From: Candidatus Sulfopaludibacter sp. SbA3
GTDB lineage: Bacteria > Acidobacteriota > Terriglobia > Bryobacterales > Bryobacteraceae
NCBI GenBank assembly: GCA_945861255.1
Contig: CAMAUG010000140.1
Span: forward strand, 1 to 9,355
DNA: 9,355 nucleotides
Reading direction: 5' to 3'
Within the stretch, counting starts at the first letter, position 1. Every line of letters starts with the position of its first letter. A program made the position numbers and the translations under genes. This document shows positions 1 through 6,056 of this stretch, piece by piece. Below the pieces are notes generated by a model. It made no database searches and was not told the DNA's origin. It was given only the letters and a program-made list of their open reading frames with translations.

Positions 1-2
1 TG

Positions 3-179
3 GAGCGGGACAGACAAATGAAGGTCCAATGCTTTGACAAAGCCGGCAAGCAACTCTGGGAAGAAGGCGGCTCCGGAGGAACGACTTTCAGTGCTGGGGC
101 GTACCAAAAAAACATGATAAAAGACGTCAAAAAGAAGCTCGATAAGCACATCGGACAACCCGGTCTCTCAAAGAGCTAA
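3..179 (+). CDS. Hypothetical protein, C-terminal fragment
   Basis: This is an open frame running from the left edge to a TAA at 177-179, about 58 residues, with its 5' end outside the window. The visible part is hydrophilic and lysine-rich. A KVQCFDKAGKQLWEE segment is followed by a Gly/Ser/Thr-rich stretch and then YQKNMIKDVKKKLDKHIG near the end, which should form an amphipathic basic helix. The 'DKAGKxLWEE' turn resembles a beta-hairpin of a small secreted or lipoprotein domain, but I do not recognise the family and assign no function. Codon use (AAG/AAA lysines, GGC glycines) looks like real coding sequence and no better frame overlaps it. No hairpin with a T-run is seen after the stop. 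Confidence 0.65.
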   Translation, partial: ERDRQMKVQCFDKAGKQLWEEGGSGGTTFSAGAYQKNMIKDVKKKLDKHIGQPGLSKS

Positions 180-611
180 CGCCTTGAAATGCGGGCATTG
201 AAGCCATGACTAGGAGCACCCCTCCCTCCGTCTTCTTGCACTTTGCTTTCCGCGCGGCAATCGCAGTATGCCGACGTGCTTCCCACCAGTCCGCCGCCCT
301 GAACTCGCAGACGCGCACGGCCTTTTTCTGCGCTTCTTTCAAGGACCGCTGCTGTTCTTCAGCCTGCGGTACGTCCAAATGGCTCCAGCATCCTCATTTT
401 CCCCTCTCCGCGTCCGATGCGAATTCCCCATCCTCCCCTCTCACCCTGCAAGCCGAGCCAAACCCATCAGTTCCTTACCCCTGGCTGCCTCGGTTGCGGA
501 ATCGCCGCCGGTTGGCGCCGGTTGGCGGACTCGCTTGCAGTGGGGCTACTGCCTGGAGTAAGCAGAAGGCGCCCGTGGGGTGCTTGGCGGGCGTACCAAA
601 TGAGAATAACT
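180..611. other. Long region without a convincing gene
   Basis: These roughly 430 bases lie between the first partial gene and the DUF6152 remnant. Several open frames cross them on both strands. Their translations are rich in Pro, Ser, Arg and Cys, have no recognisable motif, lack good ribosome binding sites and overlap one another, so I treat them as chance frames in GC-rich DNA. A perfect 10-bp tandem duplication (cgccggttgg at 506-515 and 516-525) is the only small repeat noted. No tRNA cloverleaf or intrinsic terminator was seen. The region may be decayed coding DNA or a long 5' leader. Confidence 0.5.
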
Positions 612-692
612 ATGAAGCGCTGGAAGCTATGTGTGGCCGCGGCACACTGGCGGATCGTTACCGAAGTTTAAGATAATGGCTTAAGCGACGAA
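612..692 (+). pseudogene. Decayed N-terminal region of the DUF6152 gene
   Basis: An ATG at 612 opens MKRWKLCVAAAHWRIVTEV and meets TAA at 669-671. This is exactly the reading frame of the DUF6152 body downstream (693-1010). MKRWKLCVAAA looks like the n-region and first part of a Sec signal peptide, but the hydrophobic core that should follow is missing. DUF6152 proteins as I recall them continue with an A-H-H-S-F-x-x-E-Y/F-D segment after the signal; here the equivalent stretch reads AHWRIVTEV-stop-DN, so the stop sits where Tyr or Phe would be expected. I infer a small deletion plus a nonsense change, leaving a broken export region. A sequencing error or a chance resemblance remains possible. 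Confidence 0.5.
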
Positions 693-1010
693 TTGATCCC
701 CGGCGAAGATCCCGGCAGGAGTTTAGGAACGGTGACCAAGATGGAGTGGTTGAATCCGCACGCCCGCTTCTATGTGGACGTGAAAGATGACGCCGGAAAG
801 GTGACCAACTGGGAACTCGAACTGGGCAGTCCCAACGGGCTAATGCGGCGCGGCTGGACCCGCAACTCGTTCAAGCCGGGCGATTCCATCACCGTTGAAG
901 GGTATCTGGCCAAGGACGGCTCAAAGCTGGCGAACGCGCGGCAAGTCACGCTTGGCGACGGACGCAAAGTGTTCGCGGGCGCGGCCGAAGATGGCGGTCC
1001 CCAGAAATAG
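693..1010 (+). CDS. DUF6152 family protein, N-terminus lost or damaged
   Basis: This 105-codon frame, if started at TTG 693, contains the DUF6152 core: LGTVTKMEWLNPHARFYVDV near residues 10-30, a VTNWELELGSPNGLMRRGW block near 38-56, then KPGDSITVEG and a closing ANARQVTLGDGRKVFAG. The pattern suggests a small beta-barrel or OB-like fold. Family members are usually exported and about 120-130 residues long; their role is unknown. Here the preceding in-frame sequence holds a stop at 669, so no signal peptide is joined to the core. Neither TTG 693 nor ATG 741 has a convincing ribosome binding site. It is either a recent pseudogene with an intact body or a protein now made in the cytoplasm from a weak start. 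It lies 102 bp before another secreted-protein gene on the same strand. Confidence 0.6.
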   Translation: MIPGEDPGRSLGTVTKMEWLNPHARFYVDVKDDAGKVTNWELELGSPNGLMRRGWTRNSFKPGDSITVEGYLAKDGSKLANARQVTLGDGRKVFAGAAEDGGPQK

Positions 1011-1100
1011 GGCTTAAAATCCCGTAAGGTCAAAATATTCATGCTGCACGGCTACGGTATCTGAGTAGGCCGCGCGTTGGTGCGCGCCGGGCGGCGATTC

Positions 1101-1106
1101 AGGAGG
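1101..1106 (+). promoter_or_regulatory. Strong Shine-Dalgarno AGGAGG
   Basis: A consensus AGGAGG lies 6 nt before GTG 1113 and 12 nt before the in-frame ATG 1119. The spacing favours GTG as the start of the downstream secreted protein; the two choices differ by only two residues. It is one of the best ribosome binding sites in the window, suggesting efficient translation. Confidence 0.75.
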
Positions 1107-1112
1107 TAGTGT

Positions 1113-1874
1113 GTGTTAATGACGCGTGTTGTTCAGTGGATGACCCCCGTGCTGCTGGCGGCGTGCGCGCTGGCCCAGGTGCCGGCGGCGAAGCAGCCGC
1201 CTAAACCCACCCCTCGTCTGGCGGACGGCAAAACGGATTTCGGCGGCAAGGGCGTATGGGCCCCGATCTGGGTGCAGGATTGGTCCGATACCAAATATGT
1301 AGACAAGGCCGTCGACGTCCCCTTCACTCCAGCCGGACTCGCGTTGTTTAAAGAGCGCCGAGGCAACCTTTCGAAGGACGATCCAGAGGGCTACTGCCTG
1401 CCTGCGGGGGTCCCGCGCTACACCGGGACGCCGTATCCGTTCCAGATCATTCAATTGCCGGACCGCGTCGTCATCCTTTATGAAGGCGCGTCGCACACCT
1501 ACCGCGTGATTTTCATGGATGGCCGTAAGCACACGCCGGAGGCGAAGCTGCAGCCGACGTGGCTGGGCGAATCGATCGCCTGGTGGGAAGGCAATGACAC
1601 GCTGGTGGTGGATTCGGTGGGCTTCAACGGGCGCACATGGCTGGACTATGTAGGGCATCCCGCTTCGGAGAAGCTGCACGTAGTCGAAAAATTCCGCCGG
1701 CCGGATTTCGATACATTCCACTACGAAGCCACCATCGAAGATCCCGAATTCTACACCAAGCCCTGGACCAGCAGCTTCAAGGTTCCGTTCCGTGCAGGCT
1801 GGGAGATTTTCGAATACGTGTGCAACGAGAACAACAAGGACCTGATGCACATGGGCACCACCGAGCCGAAGTAG
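1113..1874 (+). CDS. Conserved secreted or lipoprotein-like protein of unknown function
   Basis: A 253-residue protein. Residues 1-22 form a signal peptide (MTRVV n-region, hydrophobic TPVLLAACALA). It contains a possible lipobox LAAC with Cys18, or alternatively signal peptidase I cleavage after ALA21. The mature part begins with a Pro/Lys-rich linker, then RLADGKTDFGGKGVW (35-49), DDPEGYCLPAGVPR (89-102), PFQIIQLPDRVVILYE (109-124), MDGRKH (135-140), PTWLGESIAWWEGNDTLVVD (148-167), VGFNGRTWLDYVGHP (169-183) and the terminal EYVCNENN (234-241). These blocks define an uncharacterised family frequent, often in many paralogues, in soil Acidobacteriota; no enzymatic residue set is established to my knowledge. 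The length looks complete. It is preceded by AGGAGG, so GTG 1113 is chosen over ATG 1119. It converges on glgA with an 18-bp gap. Confidence 0.85.
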   Translation: MLMTRVVQWMTPVLLAACALAQVPAAKQPPKPTPRLADGKTDFGGKGVWAPIWVQDWSDTKYVDKAVDVPFTPAGLALFKERRGNLSKDDPEGYCLPAGVPRYTGTPYPFQIIQLPDRVVILYEGASHTYRVIFMDGRKHTPEAKLQPTWLGESIAWWEGNDTLVVDSVGFNGRTWLDYVGHPASEKLHVVEKFRRPDFDTFHYEATIEDPEFYTKPWTSSFKVPFRAGWEIFEYVCNENNKDLMHMGTTEPK

Positions 1875-1892
1875 CAGCGATAGTGCAGGCCG

Positions 1893-3290
1893 CTACAGGC
1901 TCCGATACAACTTCTGATACTCCACCGCCGACGCGGCCCACGAAAAATCCTTGGCCATCCCCCGCCGCATGCGCTGGAGCCAGGTTTTCCGGTCCTTCCA
2001 CTCCGTGATCGCCTTGCGGATGGAATGGAGCAGAGCCGCCGGCGTGTGTTCGTGGAACTTGAAGCCGGTGGTTTCATCCACGGTATCTTCCAGGCCCCCC
2101 GTGGCGCGCACGATAGGCACGGTCCCGTAGCGCAGGCTGTAGATCTGGCTCAAGCCGCACGGCTCATACCGGCTGGGCATCAAGAACAGGTCGGCGCCGG
2201 CCTCGATCCTGTGCGCCAGTCCGTTATCGTAGCCGACGCGCACAGCGAACGTCTCCGGAAAATCGCGTGCCAGCTCCCGGAACATTTCTTCGAACTGAGC
2301 GTCACCCTCGCCCAGGATCACCACGGCGGTGTCTTCCTCCAACAGATCCTTGACGATCGCGGCGATCAGATCCAATCCCTTCTGCTCGGCGAAGCGGGAA
2401 ATCACGGCGAGCAGGGGCCGGTCGGGATTGGCAGGCAACCCCACCTCGGCCAGCAACGCCTTCTTGGCGGCTCGTTTGCCAGCGAGATTCTTGGATGAGA
2501 AGTGGTGCGCCGCAAAAGCATCGGTCTCCGGATTCCATTCGCCGTAGTCAGCGCCGTTCAGGATTCCGTGGACTCTTGAGGAGCGCGCGCGGAGCAAGCC
2601 GTCCATGCTGAAGCCGTATTCCTGAGTCTGAATCTCGCGCGCGTAGGTGGGGCTTACCGTTGTAATGGCGTCCGACCATACAATGCCCGCTTTCATGAAA
2701 CTGAGCCGTCCCCAGAATTCCAGGCCTTCGGAATGAAACAGCGCACGATTCAAACCGGTGTCGCTGATGCAGCTCGCCGGAAAGTTTCCCTGGTAACCCA
2801 GGTTGTGAATGGTGGTGACGCACTTGGCGCCAAAAAACGTTGGATCGTTGCGTAGGTTTTCGCGGAGGTACACCGGAAGCAGTCCGGCGGGCCAGTCATG
2901 TCCGTGAAAAACGTCCGGGCGGAACATGTGGCGGGCGATGCCGATGGCCGCCAGGTTGAGCGCCGCGAACCGCACGTGGTTATCGGCGAAGTTGCCGTAG
3001 ACCTGGCCGCGATTGTAGAGCGGGGGGCAATCGACAAACCAGTAGCGCGCGCCGCCCACCGTCACCTGATCGATGGCGGCCGTGTAGCGGTTCGGACCCA
3101 CCACCAGCGGCATTGCATGCCACACGCGCTGGGACTCCGGGATGCTTGCGACGTCGTAACGTGGCATCACCACGCCCACTTCCTCGCCTAACCGTGCAAG
3201 CGCCGGAGGCAGCGCTCCCAGCACATCGGCGAGACCACCGGTTTTCGCGAAGGGCGCGGCTTCCGCCGTCACCATCAGGATGCGCGGCAT
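1893..3290 (-). CDS. glgA: Glycogen synthase (GT5 family)
   Basis: A 465-residue GT-B glycosyltransferase that transfers glucose from ADP-glucose (or UDP-glucose) to the non-reducing end of alpha-1,4-glucan in the cytoplasm. The N-terminal GT5 domain starts MPRILMVTAEAAPFAKTGGL, with the nucleotide-sugar binding KTGG (K16-G19). It continues with HGHDW (129-133), TTIHNLGYQG (159-168), TTVSPTYARE (210-219) and NGADYGEWNP (245-254). The C-terminal GT1-like domain has SRFAEQKGLDL (298-308), the donor-binding SRYEPCGLSQ (373-382) including E376, and RATGGLEDTV (395-404). Length fits bacterial GlgA (about 470-490) and all expected motifs are present. The ATG at 3290 lies inside the 3' end of the upstream acyl-CoA ligase (16-bp overlap) with no clear Shine-Dalgarno, suggesting coupled translation. 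No glgB, glgC or glgP is in view. Confidence 0.96.
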   Translation of the reverse strand: MPRILMVTAEAAPFAKTGGLADVLGALPPALARLGEEVGVVMPRYDVASIPESQRVWHAMPLVVGPNRYTAAIDQVTVGGARYWFVDCPPLYNRGQVYGNFADNHVRFAALNLAAIGIARHMFRPDVFHGHDWPAGLLPVYLRENLRNDPTFFGAKCVTTIHNLGYQGNFPASCISDTGLNRALFHSEGLEFWGRLSFMKAGIVWSDAITTVSPTYAREIQTQEYGFSMDGLLRARSSRVHGILNGADYGEWNPETDAFAAHHFSSKNLAGKRAAKKALLAEVGLPANPDRPLLAVISRFAEQKGLDLIAAIVKDLLEEDTAVVILGEGDAQFEEMFRELARDFPETFAVRVGYDNGLAHRIEAGADLFLMPSRYEPCGLSQIYSLRYGTVPIVRATGGLEDTVDETTGFKFHEHTPAALLHSIRKAITEWKDRKTWLQRMRRGMAKDFSWAASAVEYQKLYRSL

Positions 3291-4699
3291 AGCAGGTGCT
3301 TTTGCACTTTACCCAGCGCGTTGCGCGGCAGTTTTTCGATTGCCTCAAAGCGGCGGGGGATCTTGAACGACGCAAGCTTCTCCCGGCAGCGCGCTTCCAT
3401 CGCGCCGGCATCGCCCGCGCCGTCACGCCACACGATGTAGGCCACGGGCACCTCGCCCCGCACGCGGTCCTGTTCGGCTACCACTGCCGCTTCGGCGATT
3501 TCGGGCTGCTCCATCAGGAATTCTTCGATTTCGCGCGGGTAGATATTGAAACCGCCAGATATGATGAGATCGCTCTTGCGCCCGCTCAGCGTGAAATAGC
3601 CGTCAGCCGAGCGCGAGCCGATGTCGCCTGTCTTAAACCAGCCGTCCACGAACGCGGCCTTTGTGGCATCTTCGCGCTGCCAATAACCCGGGAAGACGTT
3701 GGGGCCCTTCAGCCACAACTCGCCCGTCTCATCCACGGCGGCTTCGGTTGCATCCGCTTTCACGATCTTGACGACGACGCCCGGCAGCGGCAACCCCACG
3801 CTGCCCGGCCTCCGTTCACCGTCGTAGGGATTCGATACGTTCATGAGCGTTTCCGTCATTCCATAACGCTCCAGGATCGTGTGTCCAAACACGGCGCGGA
3901 AATCTTCCAGCGTCTGCGCCGGCAGCGGCGCGGAGCCGCACACGAACAGCCGCATGCGCCGGCCGATCGCTCTCGCCTGATCCCCCGGAGTGTCCAGCAG
4001 CCGCACATACATAGCGGGCACGCCGAAGAACAGGGTCGGCTGGAAATCCTGAAAATGCCCAAGCGCCGTAGTGTGGTCGAAACGCTCCAGAAGCCGCATC
4101 CGGCATCCGGAAAACAGCCAGCAATGGAGTCCGTTGCCGAGCGCATGCACGTGAAACAGCGGCGGAGCAAGCAGGAAGCGGTCTTCTGCTTTAATCTTCC
4201 AACTTGCGATCAAATTCGCCGCGTTCACGGCAAAGTTGTTATGCGTCAGCATTGCGCCTTTGGAAACGCCGGTGGTGCCCGATGTGTACACCAACGCGGC
4301 AACGTCCTCGCCGTCCATGCCTGAATCCGGCAGGCTGTGGCCCGGCAGTTCCGCGGCTTCGGCGGAGAGCGCCTGCGCTTCGTCCGCGGTCACCACCAGC
4401 TTGGGCGCGGCGTCGGTCACGATTTGCGACATCTCCCGGTCGCGATACAGGATATTCACGGGCACGAAAATGATGCCTAGCTTGACGCAAGCCAGATACA
4501 GATCGATCATTTCGATCGAATTGGCCAGATACGCGCATAGCCGGTCGCCCTTGGCGACGCCTCGCGCCAGCAGCGCTCGCGCCGTGCGATTGCTGCGGGC
4601 GTCGATTTCTCCAAAGGTGTAAGTGTTTCCGGCCCACTCGAGCGCCTCTTCATTGGCGCGGGGGGCGAAGGTGAGATCAAACCACTGGCGAAGATTCAT
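3275..4699 (-). CDS. Acyl-CoA ligase, malonyl-CoA synthetase (MatB/ACSF3)-like
   Basis: A 474-residue ANL-superfamily enzyme: ATP-dependent adenylation of a carboxylate followed by CoA thioester formation. Motifs in order: P-loop YTSGTTGVSKGAMLTH (138-153), PPLFHVHALGNG (179-190), GSAPLP (255-260), YGMTET (279-284), PYDGERRPGSVGLPLPG (291-307), GYWQREDATK (338-347), the adenosine-binding WFKTGDIG (354-361), hinge GRKSDLIISGGFNIYPREIE (373-392) and PRNALGKVQK (458-467) with the adenylation lysine K464. YGMTET followed by NPYDGERRPGSVG resembles malonyl/methylmalonyl-CoA synthetases, whose arginine in this loop contacts the second carboxylate. The dicarboxylate substrate is therefore likely but not proven; a short- or medium-chain acyl-CoA synthetase is the alternative. 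AGGAGA at 4714-4719 precedes the ATG by 14 nt, a long spacing. The 3' end overlaps glgA. Confidence 0.88.
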   Translation of the reverse strand: MNLRQWFDLTFAPRANEEALEWAGNTYTFGEIDARSNRTARALLARGVAKGDRLCAYLANSIEMIDLYLACVKLGIIFVPVNILYRDREMSQIVTDAAPKLVVTADEAQALSAEAAELPGHSLPDSGMDGEDVAALVYTSGTTGVSKGAMLTHNNFAVNAANLIASWKIKAEDRFLLAPPLFHVHALGNGLHCWLFSGCRMRLLERFDHTTALGHFQDFQPTLFFGVPAMYVRLLDTPGDQARAIGRRMRLFVCGSAPLPAQTLEDFRAVFGHTILERYGMTETLMNVSNPYDGERRPGSVGLPLPGVVVKIVKADATEAAVDETGELWLKGPNVFPGYWQREDATKAAFVDGWFKTGDIGSRSADGYFTLSGRKSDLIISGGFNIYPREIEEFLMEQPEIAEAAVVAEQDRVRGEVPVAYIVWRDGAGDAGAMEARCREKLASFKIPRRFEAIEKLPRNALGKVQKHLLCRAS

Positions 4700-4738
4700 G
4701 AAACCGGTTCACTTCTCCTAAAGTTTGCGGGTTGGATT

Positions 4739-4801
4739 TACCCACCGCTCCCTCACGGTCGCGGCTCGGTGGGCTTGCGTGGCCGGGTTTTCCGAGCCGC
4801 G
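4739..4801. repeat. Dyad-rich intergenic repeat-like element
   Basis: Within the 130-bp spacer between the serine hydrolase and the ligase are two nested inverted repeats. CCCACCG (4741-4747) pairs with CGGTGGG (4767-4773). A perfect 10-bp pair CGCGGCTCGG (4760-4769) and CCGAGCCGCG (4792-4801) encloses a 22-nt loop. The two stems share 4767-4769 and so are mutually exclusive. The core ccgctccctcacggtcgcgg resembles a dispersed intergenic motif I recall from Solibacter-like genomes, which I cannot verify here. It could be a REP-like repeat, a transcript-end stem-loop for the hydrolase mRNA, or a cis-regulatory switch. No T-run follows on either strand. Confidence 0.45.
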
Positions 4802-4829
4802 CGCGTCAGCAAGCGGTCTCAACAGCCTG

Positions 4830-6053
4830 TTAGCTTGCGTACACTGCTTTTTCAAAATCACTCAACAATCCTACCGCCTCGCGATCGACGAACGGGAGGA
4901 ACTGCATCATCAGCACGGCACACAAATCGCGCTTGGGGTCGATCCAATAAAACGTGTTGTTGATCCCGGCCCACGCCAGGCTCCCGGCGGACCGGCCGCC
5001 GTCAAAGGCGGCGTGGTTGATAAGGAATCCCAAACCCCAACCATCGCGCGCGCCAGGGTGCACGTCGACATCGCTTGAGCGAGCCGGTTGATAGGATTTC
5101 AGTTTTCCCGCCGACAAGTCGCCGATCTGATTGGCGGTCATCTTGTCGATGGTCGCCGCTTGCAGGATTTGCTTCCCGTCCGCGCCGCGGCCGCGCCGCA
5201 GAATCATTTGCGCGAAGCGCACATAATCGCCCGCGGTGGAAAACAATCCGCCTCCGCCGCTAAAGGCAACTGGCGCCACAGGCATCGCGCGTTCACGCGG
5301 CTTGAGGGTGCCGTCCGGTTGACGATCATAGAGGGTCACCAACCGCTCGAACTTCGCCTCGGGGAGAATGAAGGACGTATCTTTCATGCCCAGCGGCTCC
5401 AAGAGATTCTGCTGGAAGTACTGCTCGAGCGTCATGCCGCTCAGGGTTTCCACCAGTTTGCCCGCCCAATCGGTGCTGTAGCCGTACTGCCATCGCGTAC
5501 CCGGTTCGAAGACCAGTGGGGCTAGCGGCGCAACGCCGCTGGGAGCCGTGCCGCCCGCCTTCTCGTACGTCTGCATGTCCCCGCTCCACGTGTCGTAAGC
5601 CAATCCGGACGTATGTGTCAGCAAATGCTTCAGCGTTACGGGCGTCCGGACAGGCCGGAGCTTTGGCTTTCCGCTTTCGTCCACGCCTTCGAAAACCTGC
5701 GCCTTCCCGAGATCCGGCAGAAACTTCGAGAGCGGTTCTTCGAGTTTGACCTTGCCCTGTTCCATTAACTGAAGGGCAGCCGCCGAGGTGATGGCCTTGG
5801 TCATGGACGCGATCAAGAAGATTGAGTCCCCCTTCACCGGTATTCCTGACACCGCGTCGCGCGTGCCGAACGCGCCCTGGTAGGTGATCTTGTCCTTCGT
5901 CGCCACCATCCCCACCGCGCAGGGAATCTTGCGGCGGGCTATTCCCGAACGAAGCGCCTGGTCGATGCCGCCGGTCGCTCCCCGTAGCGCCTGCGCGCCC
6001 ATACCAGACGCCAGCGCGATTCCGCCGAATTCACGTCGCGTAAATTGATCCAT
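4830..6053 (-). CDS. Tat-exported serine hydrolase, beta-lactamase/family VIII esterase type
   Basis: A 407-residue member of the beta-lactamase (class C/EstB-like) superfamily, probably a periplasmic esterase or peptidase rather than an antibiotic resistance enzyme. The N-terminus carries a twin-arginine signal, TRREFGGIALASG (5-17), with likely cleavage near AQA (20-22). The nucleophile motif SMTK (S83, K86) is followed by LLTHTSGL (144-151), the tyrosine motif YGYSTDWAGK (190-199), LGMKDTSF (221-228), SGGGGLFSTAGDY (265-277), GWGLGF (338-343) and WAGINNTFYWIDP (361-373), which takes the place of the KTG motif as in EstB-type esterases. Length is typical and all three active-site regions are present. 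Its ATG lies 3 nt after the MFS stop, with GGA 7-9 nt upstream, so it is almost certainly cotranscribed with the transporter. The substrate is unknown. Confidence 0.9.
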   Translation of the reverse strand: MDQFTRREFGGIALASGMGAQALRGATGGIDQALRSGIARRKIPCAVGMVATKDKITYQGAFGTRDAVSGIPVKGDSIFLIASMTKAITSAAALQLMEQGKVKLEEPLSKFLPDLGKAQVFEGVDESGKPKLRPVRTPVTLKHLLTHTSGLAYDTWSGDMQTYEKAGGTAPSGVAPLAPLVFEPGTRWQYGYSTDWAGKLVETLSGMTLEQYFQQNLLEPLGMKDTSFILPEAKFERLVTLYDRQPDGTLKPRERAMPVAPVAFSGGGGLFSTAGDYVRFAQMILRRGRGADGKQILQAATIDKMTANQIGDLSAGKLKSYQPARSSDVDVHPGARDGWGLGFLINHAAFDGGRSAGSLAWAGINNTFYWIDPKRDLCAVLMMQFLPFVDREAVGLLSDFEKAVYAS

Positions 6054-6056
6054 GAT

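Noticed and set aside
127..378. 83-codon minus-strand frame with a Lys/Arg/Ala-rich sequence
   Set aside because: It overlaps the end of the partial gene at 3-179, has no recognisable domain and no Shine-Dalgarno; it cannot be separated from chance.
97..600. 12-bp direct repeat gggcgtaccaaa at 97-108 and 589-600, considered as target-site or recombination repeats
   Set aside because: A 12-mer match is expected by chance in a window of this size, and the bounded DNA shows no mobile-element gene or terminal inverted repeats.
206..676. 156-codon + strand frame and overlapping frames in the 180-611 region
   Set aside because: Composition rich in Ser/Pro/Arg/Cys, no motif and no ribosome binding site; it overlaps the DUF6152 remnant in a different frame.
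1116..1850. 244-codon minus-strand frame opposite the secreted protein
   Set aside because: The opposite strand encodes a recognisable conserved family with a signal peptide and AGGAGG; this frame has neither.
1871..1896. GTAGC...GCTAC inverted repeat between the converging genes, considered as a bidirectional terminator
   Set aside because: Only 5 bp of stem with a 16-nt loop and no T-run on either strand.
3296..4324. 342-codon open frame on the + strand opposite the acyl-CoA ligase
   Set aside because: It is antisense to a gene with all ANL motifs. Its translation is His/Arg/Ala-rich with no domain, as expected from GC-rich third positions.
4830..6053. Serine hydrolase considered as an antibiotic-resistance AmpC beta-lactamase
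   Set aside because: It has SMTK but YST and WAG in place of the YxN and KTG motifs, plus a Tat signal, which fit EstB-type esterases better.
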